Counted from the first letter of the stretch, positions 16,700 through 25,718 are shown. The stretch is 64,000 nucleotides of DNA from Candidatus Halobeggiatoa sp. HSG11 (GCA_030378105.1 JAUCGL010000004.1:1-64000); one strand, 5' to 3'. The notes: a model not told the origin generated them from the sequence alone. Program-made: numbers and translations.

Positions 16700-18834
16700 C
16701 TATTGCCCATCTCCATACACCACAAATCCTGCCCAATGATACGGATGTGAATATTCTTTACTGCTTGCTTGACCTCGAATCATTTTTAGTTTGATATTTC
16801 GTAGAGCGTGGGCCATTTTTTGGTTGGCTTTGAGGTTGGTGAATAGCCCTATGTTTAGGTCTTTGGATGAGTGTAAATCAACTGACCAGAGGGTGACAGC
16901 AACACGGGAAGTTCCGGCGTACATGAAAGCTCTGGTTAGTCCCATGATGCCTTCTCCTCGCACGTTTTCGCTACAGTTTTTTGTAGTGCAACCGGTGTTA
17001 CAGGCGGATAGGTTGACGAAATCGGCATTGAGTTTGAGGGCAAATACATCTGCCATTGTTAGGTAACCATCTTTAGTGGGATTTGATAGGACAAGGGCTG
17101 GTTGCTCTATTTGGTTGGATTTGTTTGGAATAATGCCGTGTACTGAGAACATTATGTAGCGGTAGTCGTCTAGTTTGTCGGCTTCGTTGAGGGCAAATAT
17201 GGTACTACGGCTGGCTTTGTTTCCTAAGTATATGGATTTGCTGTGGTCGGCGTTTAATAAGTCGGCAATTTCTCGTACTTCGTTTGCGGTGGCTGCAAGG
17301 CGAGTGAAGCAGTTTCCTTTGATTGATTTGAGGTATGATTTGGTGCGAAGTCCGGCAAAAGTTTCTGGTTTGGAGCGTAGTTTGGCAAAAATTTTTCTTA
17401 TGATGTTGAGCGTGAAATTGCAGGATGGATAGTTTGGATCTGCAAAAGCTAGAAACGGTTCTGGTGGTTGGGTCTTGCGTTCTTCATCACGGATAATTTT
17501 GAGTAGTGATGCTGAGGAGAGATAGCTTATTGGGTAATCTTCGATAAAATAGCGGATTGGTTGTTTTGGATTGGATGTTACTAGCGAGCCAAAAGGTAAT
17601 CCATATAAAGGTCCAGTGGGAATAATATAGAGTGTTTCTGCATTTTTTATTAATTTACGAGCTGCTTCAGGTAATAAAGTTTGATATAAATCATTACTAG
17701 CTTGCAAGAATTTATTTTTAAATAATGGGTTAAATAAAGCTCGTAGATTTTCTATTTTCTGTTTTAAAGTGTTTTCATCAACTGGAAGGGTAAACATTTG
17801 AAAATGTTGTCTGCCGATAACCCATAAAACGATATTTTTTTCCATTACGCCATAAATCAACATCATCTCACCTTTTTGTAATACTTGATTTTGCAAGGTT
17901 TCTAAGTCAACTGGTTGGGGGTATTTCAGGGCGTAGTATTTGGGATGTTTTGCTTTGATACGCTTTTTTAACATTTCTTCCGCTTGTTCAAGAGCGGTGT
18001 ATTCTTGTGGTGATAAAGATTGAGTATTTTGCCGTTTCAGAACAAGTGATTGTTCTGTTTCAATAATTTCATTATCTAAGCCAGTAAATCGCCGTGCCCC
18101 ACTTTGGCCCATTTCTTCCAAAAACAGTCGTCCTTGTTTGCGTTCAAAGATTTCAAAAGCTTTACGATCATAGCCTTTATTTGGTTGTTTTGAGTGTTGG
18201 GATTGTAATAATGCAATCAGTTCATCATAGACACCAATTTTATTACGCATGAAAGAGGTTTTGTATTCTTTAATGGATAGTCCTGCACGAAGTTTTTCTA
18301 GGTTGTCAAGAGCTTGTACATAGTGTTGAATAGCTGATTCAGGTTGGTTGAGTTTGGCTTCAACGGAGGCCAGACCACATTGTGCCTTCCATAAATCATC
18401 TGAGCGTATTGTTTCAAGGATGGTTGTGCAATCTTGAAAATTAGTTTTAGCCTTTTGATATTCTCCAAGTTTCTTATAAATTATACCTATACCGTCAAGA
18501 TCAATAGCTTCACCATGCTTATTACCAATTTCACGGTCAATTTCCAAAGATTGCTGGGAATAACTCAAGGCTTTTTGGTATTGGCCTATATTTTTGTACA
18601 CATTGCCGATGTTGATCAAATTTACTCCTTCTCCGTGCTTATGACCGATTTCACGGTTGATTTCCAATGCTTGCTGGTGATTGAACAAGGCTTTTTGGTA
18701 TTGTTCTAATTCTCTGTACACGCTGCCGATGTTGCCCAAACTTGCTCCTTCTCCGAGCTTGTTACCGATTTCACGGTGAATTTCCAAGGCTTGTTGGTAA
18801 TTGGTCAAGGCTTTTTGGTATTGGCCTATGTTTA
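16700..18834 (-). pseudogene. TPR-CHAT protein, C-terminal part (gene split by MITE)
   Basis: Downstream part of a broken gene. It holds the remaining tetratricopeptide repeats (YQKALxxxQQALEIxREIGxKxGEG type) and a CHAT protease domain of the caspase/separase fold with the His in FSVHG (codon 17138-17140) and the Cys in NLSACNTG (codon 17000-17002), so the catalytic dyad is intact. The open frame can be traced only from a TTG at 18808, and the first in-frame ATG lies about 190 codons later, after the TPRs; independent translation is unlikely. The 130-bp element at 18835-18964 separates it from its N-terminal part. Removing the element plus one copy of the 4-bp duplication rejoins both parts into one 1038-residue frame. 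Confidence 0.85.
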
Positions 18835-18964
18835 ATGTGAATTAAGAGCTAAAATTCATATAGCTTTTAAAACAATATGTTAAAAACTTACCAAGTAAAA
18901 GTCTCTAAATAGTAAATTCTAATTATATGATTTTTAAAATAATTATTTAGCTCTTAATTCACAT
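18835..18964. mobile_element. 130-bp MITE inserted in the TPR-CHAT gene
   Basis: Perfect 19-bp terminal inverted repeats (ATGTGAATTAAGAGCTAAA at one end and its complement at the other) enclose AT-rich sequence without a gene. TTTA at 18831-18834 and 18965-18968 is a 4-bp target duplication: the uninterrupted repeat sequence GGCCTATGTTTAGGTA can be read at 19078-19093 in the same gene. Element plus duplication is 134 bp, which shifts the frame. Confidence 0.92.
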
Positions 18965-19950
18965 TTTAGGTACATCGTACCGATATAATCTAAATTGTCC
19001 CCTTCTCCGAGCTTGTTACCAATTTCACGGTGAATTTCCAAGGCTTGTTGGAAATTGGTCAAGGCTTTTTGGTATTGGCCTATGTTTAGGTATGTCACAC
19101 CGATATTACCTAAATTGTCCCCTTCTCCGAGCTTATGACCGATTTCACGGTAAATTTCCAAGGCTTGTTGGAAATTGGTCAAGGCTTTTTGGTATTGGTC
19201 TATGCGTAGGTATGTCACACCGATACGATCTAAATCGTCCCCTTCTCCGAGCTTATTACCGATTTTGCGATTGAGTTCTAAAGCTTGCTGGTAATAATTT
19301 AAGGCTTTTTGGTATTGAGCTAATGTTTCGTATATGTTGCCAATGTTGTTTAAGGTATTTTCAACCTCATATTTACTGTCAATTTCACGGTAAATTTCTA
19401 AGGCTTGCTGTTGATAAATCAAGGCTTTTTGGTATTGGCCTATATCATGGTACACCACGCCGAGACTACCAATAAATATTCCAATATAAAATTGGCTTTT
19501 AGTTTGACGTGCTAGATTTAAACCTCGTTCCCACTTTCTTATAGCAATACGATATTCAGCAATACTATAGGCTTTTTTACCTTCTTTTATTAAACGGGCA
19601 AACATAGGATTTTCACTACCAGACAAACCTTGGCGCAACCTTGCCACTAACCCAGCTAAAGCACGTGTTTGCTCCACCTGTTTCCCCGTTCCCTCACTAG
19701 CACGAGCCAACATCTGTTGAAACTGCTTGGCAGTGTTAGGGTTATTGATAAATAATTGTCCAATTTTTTTCCAGTCTTTAGCCTGAAAGAGGGTATTAAA
19801 TTCATTAGCAAATTGTTCAAGTGAAATTTCCTCAACCTGTATTTTATCTGACTGTGTTAGCGGCTCAAGCGAAATTTCCTCCGCTCGTAGCCCCATTACT
19901 GATAAAATAACTAGGATTAATGCTAAAACGATGGTCTTGACTGTGTGCAT
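18943..19950 (-). pseudogene. TPR-CHAT protein, N-terminal part (gene split by MITE)
   Basis: Upstream part of the interrupted gene. It has a signal peptide (MHTVKTIVLALILVILSVMG), a helical region to about residue 135, then at least four tetratricopeptide repeats, and ends abnormally with MYLKCELRAK, the last seven residues read from the inserted element. The signal peptide suggests that the intact TPR-CHAT protease was exported, unlike the cytoplasmic TPR-CHAT that partners type III-E CRISPR effectors; no such effector is nearby. A truncated secreted TPR protein may still be made. The TPR units are almost identical to each other at DNA level, which favours unequal recombination. Confidence 0.85.
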
Positions 19951-19971
19951 ATTTTTGTCTTAATGAATTAT

Positions 19972-20418
19972 TTACGGTAAGAAATTATCCAACACTAATA
20001 TTTGTAGTTCTGATAAAACTGGAAAACGAATATCATTCGTCAATAATACTGTTGCATTATTTAGTAAAGCCGTCGCTATCTGAATAGCATCTGGTGTGCG
20101 TAATGAATACTGACTTCGTAAATGAGCCGCTTTTTCAGCAATAGCAACAGATATTTCTAATGTTGTTAAGCCTTTAACATTGAGTAAAATATCACGATAT
20201 TGTTGAGCTAATTGAATATTGCCATTACGCAAAGGTACTACTAACACTTCTGATAAGGTAATAACAGATGTGACAACCTTTATTTCACCTCGATCAAGTT
20301 TTTCAAAAAAATCAACAACAATAGGTAAATACGTTGGATGTTCTTCAATAAAATAAATAAGCGGAGCTGTATCCAATGCAACGATTTGTCCTTGTTTTAA
20401 TGCCTTCACCCATTCCAT
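19972..20418 (-). CDS. PIN-domain toxin (VapC-like ribonuclease)
   Basis: Predicted toxin of a type II toxin-antitoxin pair; PIN nucleases cleave RNA. The 148 residues carry the acidic cluster in order: ALDTAPLIYFI, LSEVLV, TPDAIQIATAL and LTNDIRF, so the metal site looks complete. The ATG at 20418 lies 13 nt inside the antitoxin gene, the usual antitoxin-first overlap. The target RNA cannot be inferred. Confidence 0.88.
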   Translation of the reverse strand: MEWVKALKQGQIVALDTAPLIYFIEEHPTYLPIVVDFFEKLDRGEIKVVTSVITLSEVLVVPLRNGNIQLAQQYRDILLNVKGLTTLEISVAIAEKAAHLRSQYSLRTPDAIQIATALLNNATVLLTNDIRFPVLSELQILVLDNFLP

Positions 20419-20684
20419 GAATCACGCTCCGCATTAATATGCTCTTTGACTGAAACATCCTGCCAAACTTGTTTACCTAAACCACGCAACTCTTGAATAC
20501 TACGATGTGATAGCGATAAATTTTCTTGATTATCAGAAGATACCTTCGTATCACCAGAAGTTTTGTCAAGCAAATGACTCTGCTCGTTTTTAAAAACAAG
20601 ATATTCTATGAAATCACAAGCCTCTGCTTGAAGCTGATAAGGCAATCGTTCTAAATTATCATAAATTTTATTAATTATATCCAT
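20406..20684 (-). CDS. Antitoxin for the PIN toxin (DUF2281-like)
   Basis: A 92-residue protein beginning MDIINKIYDNLERLPYQLQ and continuing EACDFIEYLVFK, the pattern of DUF2281 antitoxins, with a polar C-terminal tail suited to wrap the toxin. GAGGA lies just upstream of the ATG. It overlaps the downstream PIN gene by 13 nt. Such antitoxins usually repress their own promoter, but no operator could be singled out. Confidence 0.82.
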   Translation of the reverse strand: MDIINKIYDNLERLPYQLQAEACDFIEYLVFKNEQSHLLDKTSGDTKVSSDNQENLSLSHRSIQELRGLGKQVWQDVSVKEHINAERDSWNG

Positions 20685-20785
20685 AATTAATCCTCAATTC
20701 TCACATACAAAGTTTTCAACACTCCCAAATTCTATTTAGGAACGCACAACCAAGAGAGCTATCTGCTTCAAGTTAATTTAAAAAA

Positions 20786-21246
20786 TCAATTAGTTTCACC
20801 AGAAAATTCTCCTCCAGTCGGATCCCAAACACTAAGTCCAATATTTCTTGCCGCCTCATTCAATTCTATATCAGACGAGATTAACAACGTAGCTTGCGTA
20901 TCCAAAGCCGAAGCTAACTGAAAAGCATCGCAACCTCTAAAGAACGTATGTTCTTGCCAATTGACCAGCGTATTCTATTAAATCCAGATTTACTTACACA
21001 ACATCAACCTTAACTCCAATGTTCTTGAAACACTGTTATTATGGTTTCCAATTCCTCTTCATTTATACGTCGCCCACGACAAGCTCGTGTCAAAGTAGCA
21101 ATCATTTCAACATAAGTTACGGCAGAAGTTACAAATAAATTATCTTCTGAAAATGGATGCTCAGTCATAAAACTCTGAACATGCAACGTTCCTTCTTCAT
21201 TGAGGAAATATTTTACCCACGCCGAAGTATCAAAGAAAATAATCAT
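20786..21246 (-). pseudogene. Frameshifted PIN-domain toxin
   Basis: The intact start MIIFFDTSAWVKYFLNEEG runs to a stop at 21010 (78 residues). The family sequence then continues in other frames: VNLDLIEYAGQLARTYVL, and after another shift FRGCDAFQLASAL, LLISSDIELNEAAR, ending near 20786. The PIN acidic residues are therefore spread over at least three frames, and the toxin is inactivated by two or more indels. Its antitoxin gene directly upstream is intact. Confidence 0.85.
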
Positions 21247-21249
21247 TAA

Positions 21250-21495
21250 CTACTCTCTACCTTGAAGAACCATTTCCTGTGCACTGGGACCTTCCCCTCT
21301 CATAGTAATTGCATTGAAAGGTTTAAAATGGCCAAGTTTTCCTTTTTGCAGTAAACGCCGATTGTTTGGTGGCCGTATTAATTGTGTAATAGCATTTTCA
21401 ACTATCTGTTTTATTTTTTGTTGCTGTTCTTTTGAGGCGTTACGATAGGTTTTAGCCAACTCATTATTTACATCAGAAATATATACTTGAGTCAT
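21250..21495 (-). CDS. Antitoxin of the decayed PIN module
   Basis: Small protein of 81 residues (MTQVYISDVNNELAKTYRN...) ending three bases before the PIN pseudogene start. Size, position and the helical, charged central part fit a PIN-partner antitoxin. The family was not identified with certainty. It may now be an orphan antitoxin, able to bind related toxins. Confidence 0.65.
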   Translation of the reverse strand: MTQVYISDVNNELAKTYRNASKEQQQKIKQIVENAITQLIRPPNNRRLLQKGKLGHFKPFNAITMRGEGPSAQEMVLQGRE

Positions 21496-21525
21496 TGTCT
21501 TCTTTAAATTTTAGTTTATAATAAT

Positions 21526-21657
21526 CTAAAAAACTGCCTTTTTAAGGGCGGTTGCTAGTGGAAAAGTACCAAAAATGTGTAGTCCTGCAATTCGTAACCA
21601 AGTTACTGAAAAAATAATTAGCGACAAAGCTAAAGTTATGGTCTTGACCGTGTGCAT
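21526..21657 (-). pseudogene. Second copy of the TPR-CHAT signal peptide (fragment)
   Basis: The frame opens MHTVKTITLALSLIIFSV, nearly identical to the start of the TPR-CHAT gene at 19950, then diverges and stops after 43 residues. It is the 5' remnant of a paralogous gene or of a partial duplication. Two toxin-antitoxin modules now lie between the two copies. Confidence 0.7.
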
Positions 21658-21739
21658 ATTATTTTATTTAAAAATTTTGAACTTGATTTAACTGATTATA
21701 ATATAATAAATTTTGATATTCAATCACTCATTCTTTAAA

Positions 21740-21776
21740 ATAAAAAAAACCGCCTTTACAATTAATAAAGACGGCA
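21740..21776 (-). terminator. Rho-independent terminator of the secreted-protein gene
   Basis: On the minus strand a GCCGTCTTTA / TAAAGGCGG stem with a short loop is followed by eight T residues. It lies about 30 bases after the stop codon at 21808. Confidence 0.85.
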
Positions 21777-21807
21777 GAGAAATGCTTAAAACAAATATTT
21801 AATACTT

Positions 21808-22752
21808 CTATTTAGCTGGTGGCTGTTTAGAATTGGCCTCAGTAATGCGAAAATATCCAGTACCCGGCATCAACTCTAATTCCGCAGAATATGCATCAGT
21901 TTGAGTTGACCATTCTGGAAAGAAAGGGTTAAGCAACTGAAAATCAATGGAAGGCAAGCTTAACACACCCGTATTCCTATCAGGGTCAAACTTATAAGTA
22001 GGGTTAGGGTAATTACCTGTTCCACATGATAAACTACCATCAGCCTGACCTTTACTATAACCATTGTTATATGCCAAATCCAGTTCTGTTTGTTGACATT
22101 GAGTCTCATTACCAGAACTATTTTCAGTCTCCACATTTTCAGCAACACTCACAACATAGCCACTACCTTCACGACCAGAACGACCATTTAACACACCATT
22201 TTCACTATAATGAATTTCACCAGTACGCCAAAACCCAGTATTTTCTCGCATTGGAAAAAACGATTCCACCGTAAAAGGAACAACTTCTGTTGAAAAAGCA
22301 GTATAAGCCAAACGTTCGGCTTTCACTTTAACTCCTTGTTTAGTTACAATAAGAGTAATGCTGGAAAGAACTTCTTGTTGGTCACTATCACTCCCTCGTT
22401 GTTTAGCACCCAATGGAATATAAAACTCATTATGATAGCTCTGCCCACCAGTATGTCCGTCTGTACACCACACTTTGACCTCATTTTTCGGCTCACTAAC
22501 AGAACCAGAAATTAAATGGCATTCGGCATGACTACCGCCATATCCATCTGTGAAAGCTGTTGTAGAAAAATGGATTCCAAATCCAGAAACATCAGACAGA
22601 TTATTTACCGTAAAGGCAATGTTTTCTTGTTCATTAAGATTAATCATACCAGCTTGTGCAACAGATAAAGATAATGCAGTTGCAATACCAACAGCCCTAG
22701 CCAAAATACTACGTTGCTTTCCAGAAAATTTAGTATTAAAATATTTACGCAT
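21808..22752 (-). CDS. Secreted protein of unknown function
   Basis: Not recognised. The 314-residue product has a long signal peptide (two basic stretches, then a hydrophobic core ending at SVAQAG, about residue 35). The mature part is rich in beta-type sequence, glycine and asparagine, with the cysteine-containing segments HAECHLI, VWCTDGHTGG and ETQCQQTELDLAYNNGYSKGQ. A very good ribosome binding site (GGAGGATAAATC before ATG) and a strong terminator suggest high expression. The ECF sigma/anti-sigma pair upstream on the same strand could control it, but this rests on proximity only. Confidence 0.7.
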   Translation of the reverse strand: MRKYFNTKFSGKQRSILARAVGIATALSLSVAQAGMINLNEQENIAFTVNNLSDVSGFGIHFSTTAFTDGYGGSHAECHLISGSVSEPKNEVKVWCTDGHTGGQSYHNEFYIPLGAKQRGSDSDQQEVLSSITLIVTKQGVKVKAERLAYTAFSTEVVPFTVESFFPMRENTGFWRTGEIHYSENGVLNGRSGREGSGYVVSVAENVETENSSGNETQCQQTELDLAYNNGYSKGQADGSLSCGTGNYPNPTYKFDPDRNTGVLSLPSIDFQLLNPFFPEWSTQTDAYSAELELMPGTGYFRITEANSKQPPAK

Positions 22753-23055
22753 GATTTATCCTCCTATGTAGGATAGTTTATTTAAAGTTATCAGAGCATG
22801 CAACTCTGGTAACTTACTTATAAATTAAGTTAAAACAATTGAGCTATTTGCCCGTTTGGAAAATTTTCAGACTCAATATACAGACGATCAAAAAAGCACA
22901 AAAGATAGGGGAGAAATAAAAAATATTTTTAAATAAAAGGAAAACAAGTAGATACACCGTATAAAAATAACGGCAAACAAGCGGAGATTTGAATAAGAGC
23001 AGACAGAAAGTCTGCCCTCAATTTAAAAATTTGGAAACGAAATATATTTCCACCA
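22753..23055. other. Intergenic gap upstream of the secreted-protein gene
   Basis: About 300 bases with no gene. It contains a perfect GCAGAC-N5-GTCTGC hairpin at 22999-23015, just after the anti-sigma stop, which may be a terminator without a good T run. No clear promoter could be fixed. Confidence 0.4.
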
Positions 23056-23568
23056 TCATTCTCTAACAATCTGAACAATTAAACTACTCTCACCCGGCGA
23101 TGGCAAATTCAATTTATAATTTTGCAATAAAACAAACAAGGCATCTGGATTATCAGTAGATAAATCGGCTACTTCAACCATCCAACCATCATCAGTATTT
23201 TTCACATTAGCAATAATTCCAAGCTTGGCCAAATCCACCTTCAAATTTTGAGCCGTCACCTGTGGCTCAGAAACCATCAAACTTTGTGGAACTGAGGAAC
23301 CTTTCACCTGTGGACCTAAAGGATTTTTTACCACTGGCTCCAACGGCATCAACAAAATCACCACTACCGCCAATATCGAAGTAGCAACAGACAAACCTTT
23401 CCAATTTGAAAACTGTGGAACTAAACCATATAATTTTTGCCAAATACTTGGCTTATTAAAATTTTCCTCAAATGCCCTTTGCAAAATTTGTGGATTTAAC
23501 TTAACTGGTAGCTGGCGATATTCCAACTCAGCCCGCAAAGCTTCATTTCGCCTTTCATCTTTATTCAT
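23056..23568 (-). CDS. Membrane anti-sigma-factor-like protein
   Basis: Predicted single-pass inner-membrane partner of the ECF sigma factor. The 170 residues (from ATG 23568) have a charged cytoplasmic start (MNKDERRNEALRAELEYRQ), one membrane helix (about LSVATSILAVVVILLMPL) and a periplasmic C-terminal domain of about 90 residues. The frame could begin 12 bases upstream at TTG 23580, but ATG 23568 has GGAAA at a good distance. No zinc-binding HxxxCxxC motif is seen, so it is not a ZAS-type anti-sigma. The assignment relies on topology and on the sigma gene ending about a dozen bases upstream. Confidence 0.65.
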   Translation of the reverse strand: MNKDERRNEALRAELEYRQLPVKLNPQILQRAFEENFNKPSIWQKLYGLVPQFSNWKGLSVATSILAVVVILLMPLEPVVKNPLGPQVKGSSVPQSLMVSEPQVTAQNLKVDLAKLGIIANVKNTDDGWMVEVADLSTDNPDALFVLLQNYKLNLPSPGESSLIVQIVRE

Positions 23569-23580
23569 AACAATTTCCAA

Positions 23581-24126
23581 TTAATGATTACACTCACTCA
23601 AACAGTTTTCCAAGTATGTTTCAAGCTTTTTTCTACACTCAATAAGAAATTTCTTAGTTGCTCCTTCAGTCCTAATAATTTCATCAGCTATTTCTTTTAC
23701 AGAACAACCTTCAAACCATAACCTAACAACCTTCAAACGTTCAACAGCATTTTGTTCAACTTTTTCAAAATCATCTAAAACCTCAGAAATACATATCTGA
23801 CAATCCAAAAATTCAGGACAAAATTCTTCCATACCCTCTGGAATTGGTGTATTTTTCCTAAAAACATTAATGCATTCATTCTTAGTTATACGGGATATAA
23901 AAGTACAAAGACTACAATCGCCACGAAATTTATTATCACGAATGCTTTTAATAAATTTAATAGTAGCCTCTTGTAACGCATCTTCAACATCTTGATGAGA
24001 CATTTGAAACTTCCATTTAAAATAATACAATAATCTCCCACCACAATCATCAAAAAAATTATTTACTTCAATAGATTGATTTCCGTATTTAATATCATCT
24101 AAAATTCTTTTCTCATCATATTTCAA
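23581..24126 (-). CDS. ECF-type RNA polymerase sigma factor
   Basis: Sigma-70 family extracytoplasmic-function factor of 181 residues. Region 2 is visible in DVEDALQEATIKFIKSI...FRGDCSLCTFISRITKNECINVFRK (about 45-100). Region 4 is seen in VERLKVVRLWFEGCSVKEIADEI with its helix-turn-helix. It starts at TTG with AGGTGGG just upstream; no better ATG is in frame. Cysteines are unusually frequent between regions 2 and 4 (FCPEFLDCQICIS), which could allow redox or metal sensing. The anti-sigma-like gene follows directly. Confidence 0.85.
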   Translation of the reverse strand: MKYDEKRILDDIKYGNQSIEVNNFFDDCGGRLLYYFKWKFQMSHQDVEDALQEATIKFIKSIRDNKFRGDCSLCTFISRITKNECINVFRKNTPIPEGMEEFCPEFLDCQICISEVLDDFEKVEQNAVERLKVVRLWFEGCSVKEIADEIIRTEGATKKFLIECRKKLETYLENCLSECNH

Positions 24127-24286
24127 TTTTATTTATCCCACCTATTTTAGAAATTTAAAATCAATAATACCAAATTATCAGTGAAAGTTTCTGAAAAAAT
24201 ATGAAAAACTGTATAACACAAGTTGTGAGTTTCTTGAAATTTGAAAAAACAGTTAAGCAGAGCTGCTGTTGTGCGGAGTTTTTTTC

Positions 24287-24456
24287 TCGTTCCTACGCAC
24301 CAGCGTTGGAATGCAGATACACCGCACTAGCGGTGCGAAGAAATTAGTATATTAATTTTCTGATTCACTGTGCAATCTTGTACATTAATTTGACCGTGTA
24401 TTTTTTATATATACGCACCGCTGGTGCGGTGTTTCTGCATTCCAATGCTGGTGCGT
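24287..24456. repeat. GCACCGC/GCATTCC inverted-repeat element
   Basis: CGCACCAGCGTTGGAATGCA near 24288 is mirrored by TGCATTCCAATGCTGGTGCG ending at 24456; about 42 bp per arm match with few differences. A third partial copy of one arm lies near 24915-24955. Confidence 0.75.
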
Positions 24457-24653
24457 CACTGCCATTAAGTTAAGAAAATAACGACTATTAATCAATACGT
24501 TATAATGTTGACTATTTAGCATAGCAAAATGACGTAACTCAATAATTAACTAAAAATATTGAAGTATTTTTTAAGGTGCAATTTTTGCTTAACATATGAT
24601 TTGATATGTATAGCATTGATAATAAATATAAATTCCTTAACTTAGTGGCAGTG
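24457..24653. repeat. CACTGCCATTAAGTTAAG element, copy A
   Basis: Terminal inverted repeats CACTGCCATTAAGTTAAG and CTTAACTTAGTGGCAGTG enclose 160 bp of AT-rich sequence. The interior resembles the reverse complement of copy B. Confidence 0.85.
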
Positions 24654-24666
24654 AGCTAGTGAGCTA

Positions 24667-24796
24667 GTAGGGTGTATAGAAGCGAAGCGGAAATACACCA
24701 AAATTCAGCAAAATAAATTAAATATTGATATGATGATTAACAGAAGTTGTTTTGTGGGTTTGTGGTGGATTTACGCTTCGCTTCTATCCACCCTAC
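24667..24796. repeat. GTAGGGTGTATAGAAGCGAAGCG inverted-repeat element
   Basis: Ends GTAGGGTG and CACCCTAC, with arms sharing ATAGAAGCGAAGCG / CGCTTCGCTTCTAT. It is 130 bp long and lies between copies A and B of the CACTGCC family. Confidence 0.8.
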
Positions 24797-24957
24797 AATA
24801 TGTTTATCTCGTTTATTTCGTTTCCACATGCCATGTGGTAATGCCATAACACCGCGCCGGAGGTGCGTATCAAATAGTATTAATCTCAATATATCAGCAA
24901 GATCATAGCTATACTAGCACCGCTGGTGCGGTGCTTCTGCATTCCCACATAGCATGT

Positions 24958-25173
24958 CACTGCCATTAAGTTAAGGATTTAACATTTAATATCAACTAGA
25001 TATATTGAAAATCAGAGCAATTTTTTGTTAAGCAAAAACTGTACCTTAATAAATATTTCAATATTTTTAATTGATTGTCGGGTTACGTTATTTCGCTGTG
25101 CTCAATAAGCTAACCCGACCTACATAATAAATTATTGATTAATATTACTTATTTTCTTAACTTAATGGCAGTG
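24958..25173. repeat. CACTGCCATTAAGTTAAGG element, copy B
   Basis: Left end CACTGCCATTAAGTTAAG, right end CTTAACTTAATGGCAGTG. The interior carries a GTCGGGTTACG palindrome (25077-25122) that is absent from copy A. Confidence 0.85.
25077..25122. repeat. GTCGGGTTACG palindrome, copy 1
   Basis: GTCGGGTTA and TAACCCGAC are separated by about 25 bp and followed by CTAC. A second copy lies at 25596-25641. Confidence 0.75.
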
Positions 25174-25251
25174 ACATAGCATGTGGGAACGAGATAATTC
25201 AAGAAAAAATTCGTTTAATGCGATTAGAACTTGCGAAAGGAAAATCAAACC

Positions 25252-25356
25252 ATGAATGAAAGAATTGTTTCAAACCCAAATATAATGCTTGAAAAACCAG
25301 TGATTAATGGTACGAGAATAACCATTGATTTAATCCTAAAAAGACTATCAGATTGA
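25252..25356 (+). pseudogene. Truncated DUF433 antitoxin
   Basis: MNERIVSNPNIMLEKPVING is followed by TRITIDLILKRLSD and a stop. This is the N-terminal half of a DUF433 (VapB-like) antitoxin, whose usual pattern is KPVIxGTRI.V..IL..L. The second half is missing, and the sequence runs directly into an unrelated fragment. Confidence 0.75.
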
Positions 25357-25525
25357 AGCTTTGGATACTTTGCCTGATGATACCTTAATTCTTGGTTTGC
25401 ATGGTAAAAATGAGTTGCCTCTTGGTGTGATAGATGTGGAAACCTGTCAAATCACGGCGGAAACTGAAATCGCAACTGGTTATGACGATGTGGAAGGGAT
25501 TGCTTGGCCTAATTGTCAAGAATAG
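25353..25525 (+). pseudogene. C-terminal fragment of a secreted-type protein
   Basis: An open frame reads EALDTLPDDTLILGLHGKNE and ends GYDDVEGIAWPNCQE before a stop. It has no start of its own and is joined to the DUF433 remnant. The ending DVEGIAWP.C recalls the ending DVEGLALVCP of the gene at 30376-31467, so both may derive from one family. Confidence 0.55.
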
Positions 25526-25595
25526 CAAGCCATATAGGTCTGATTAAGCAAAACGTAATCGGACAAAACTTCATCAAAATTGTATTATGGAAAAT

Positions 25596-25641
25596 GTCGG
25601 GTTACGTTATTTTGCTTTGCTCAATAATCCAACCCGACCTA
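25596..25641. repeat. GTCGGGTTACG palindrome, copy 2
   Basis: Same palindrome as at 25077-25122, with CCAACCCGAC in the right arm and ACCTAC following. Confidence 0.75.
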
Positions 25642-25648
25642 CTCGGCT

Positions 25649-25718
25649 GTTTCGCTGAAAAATTGATTAGTTCACGGAATATGGACGTTCCGTGGACATC
25701 ATGAAATTTCTGCGAAAC
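25649..25718. repeat. GTTTCGC...GCGAAAC palindrome, copy 1
   Basis: Ends GTTTCGCTGA and TGCGAAAC; inside, TTCACGGAATATGGACGTTC is part of a nested palindrome (ACGGAA/TTCCGT). Related copies are at 31622-31695 (inverted) and 61291-61366. Confidence 0.8.
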
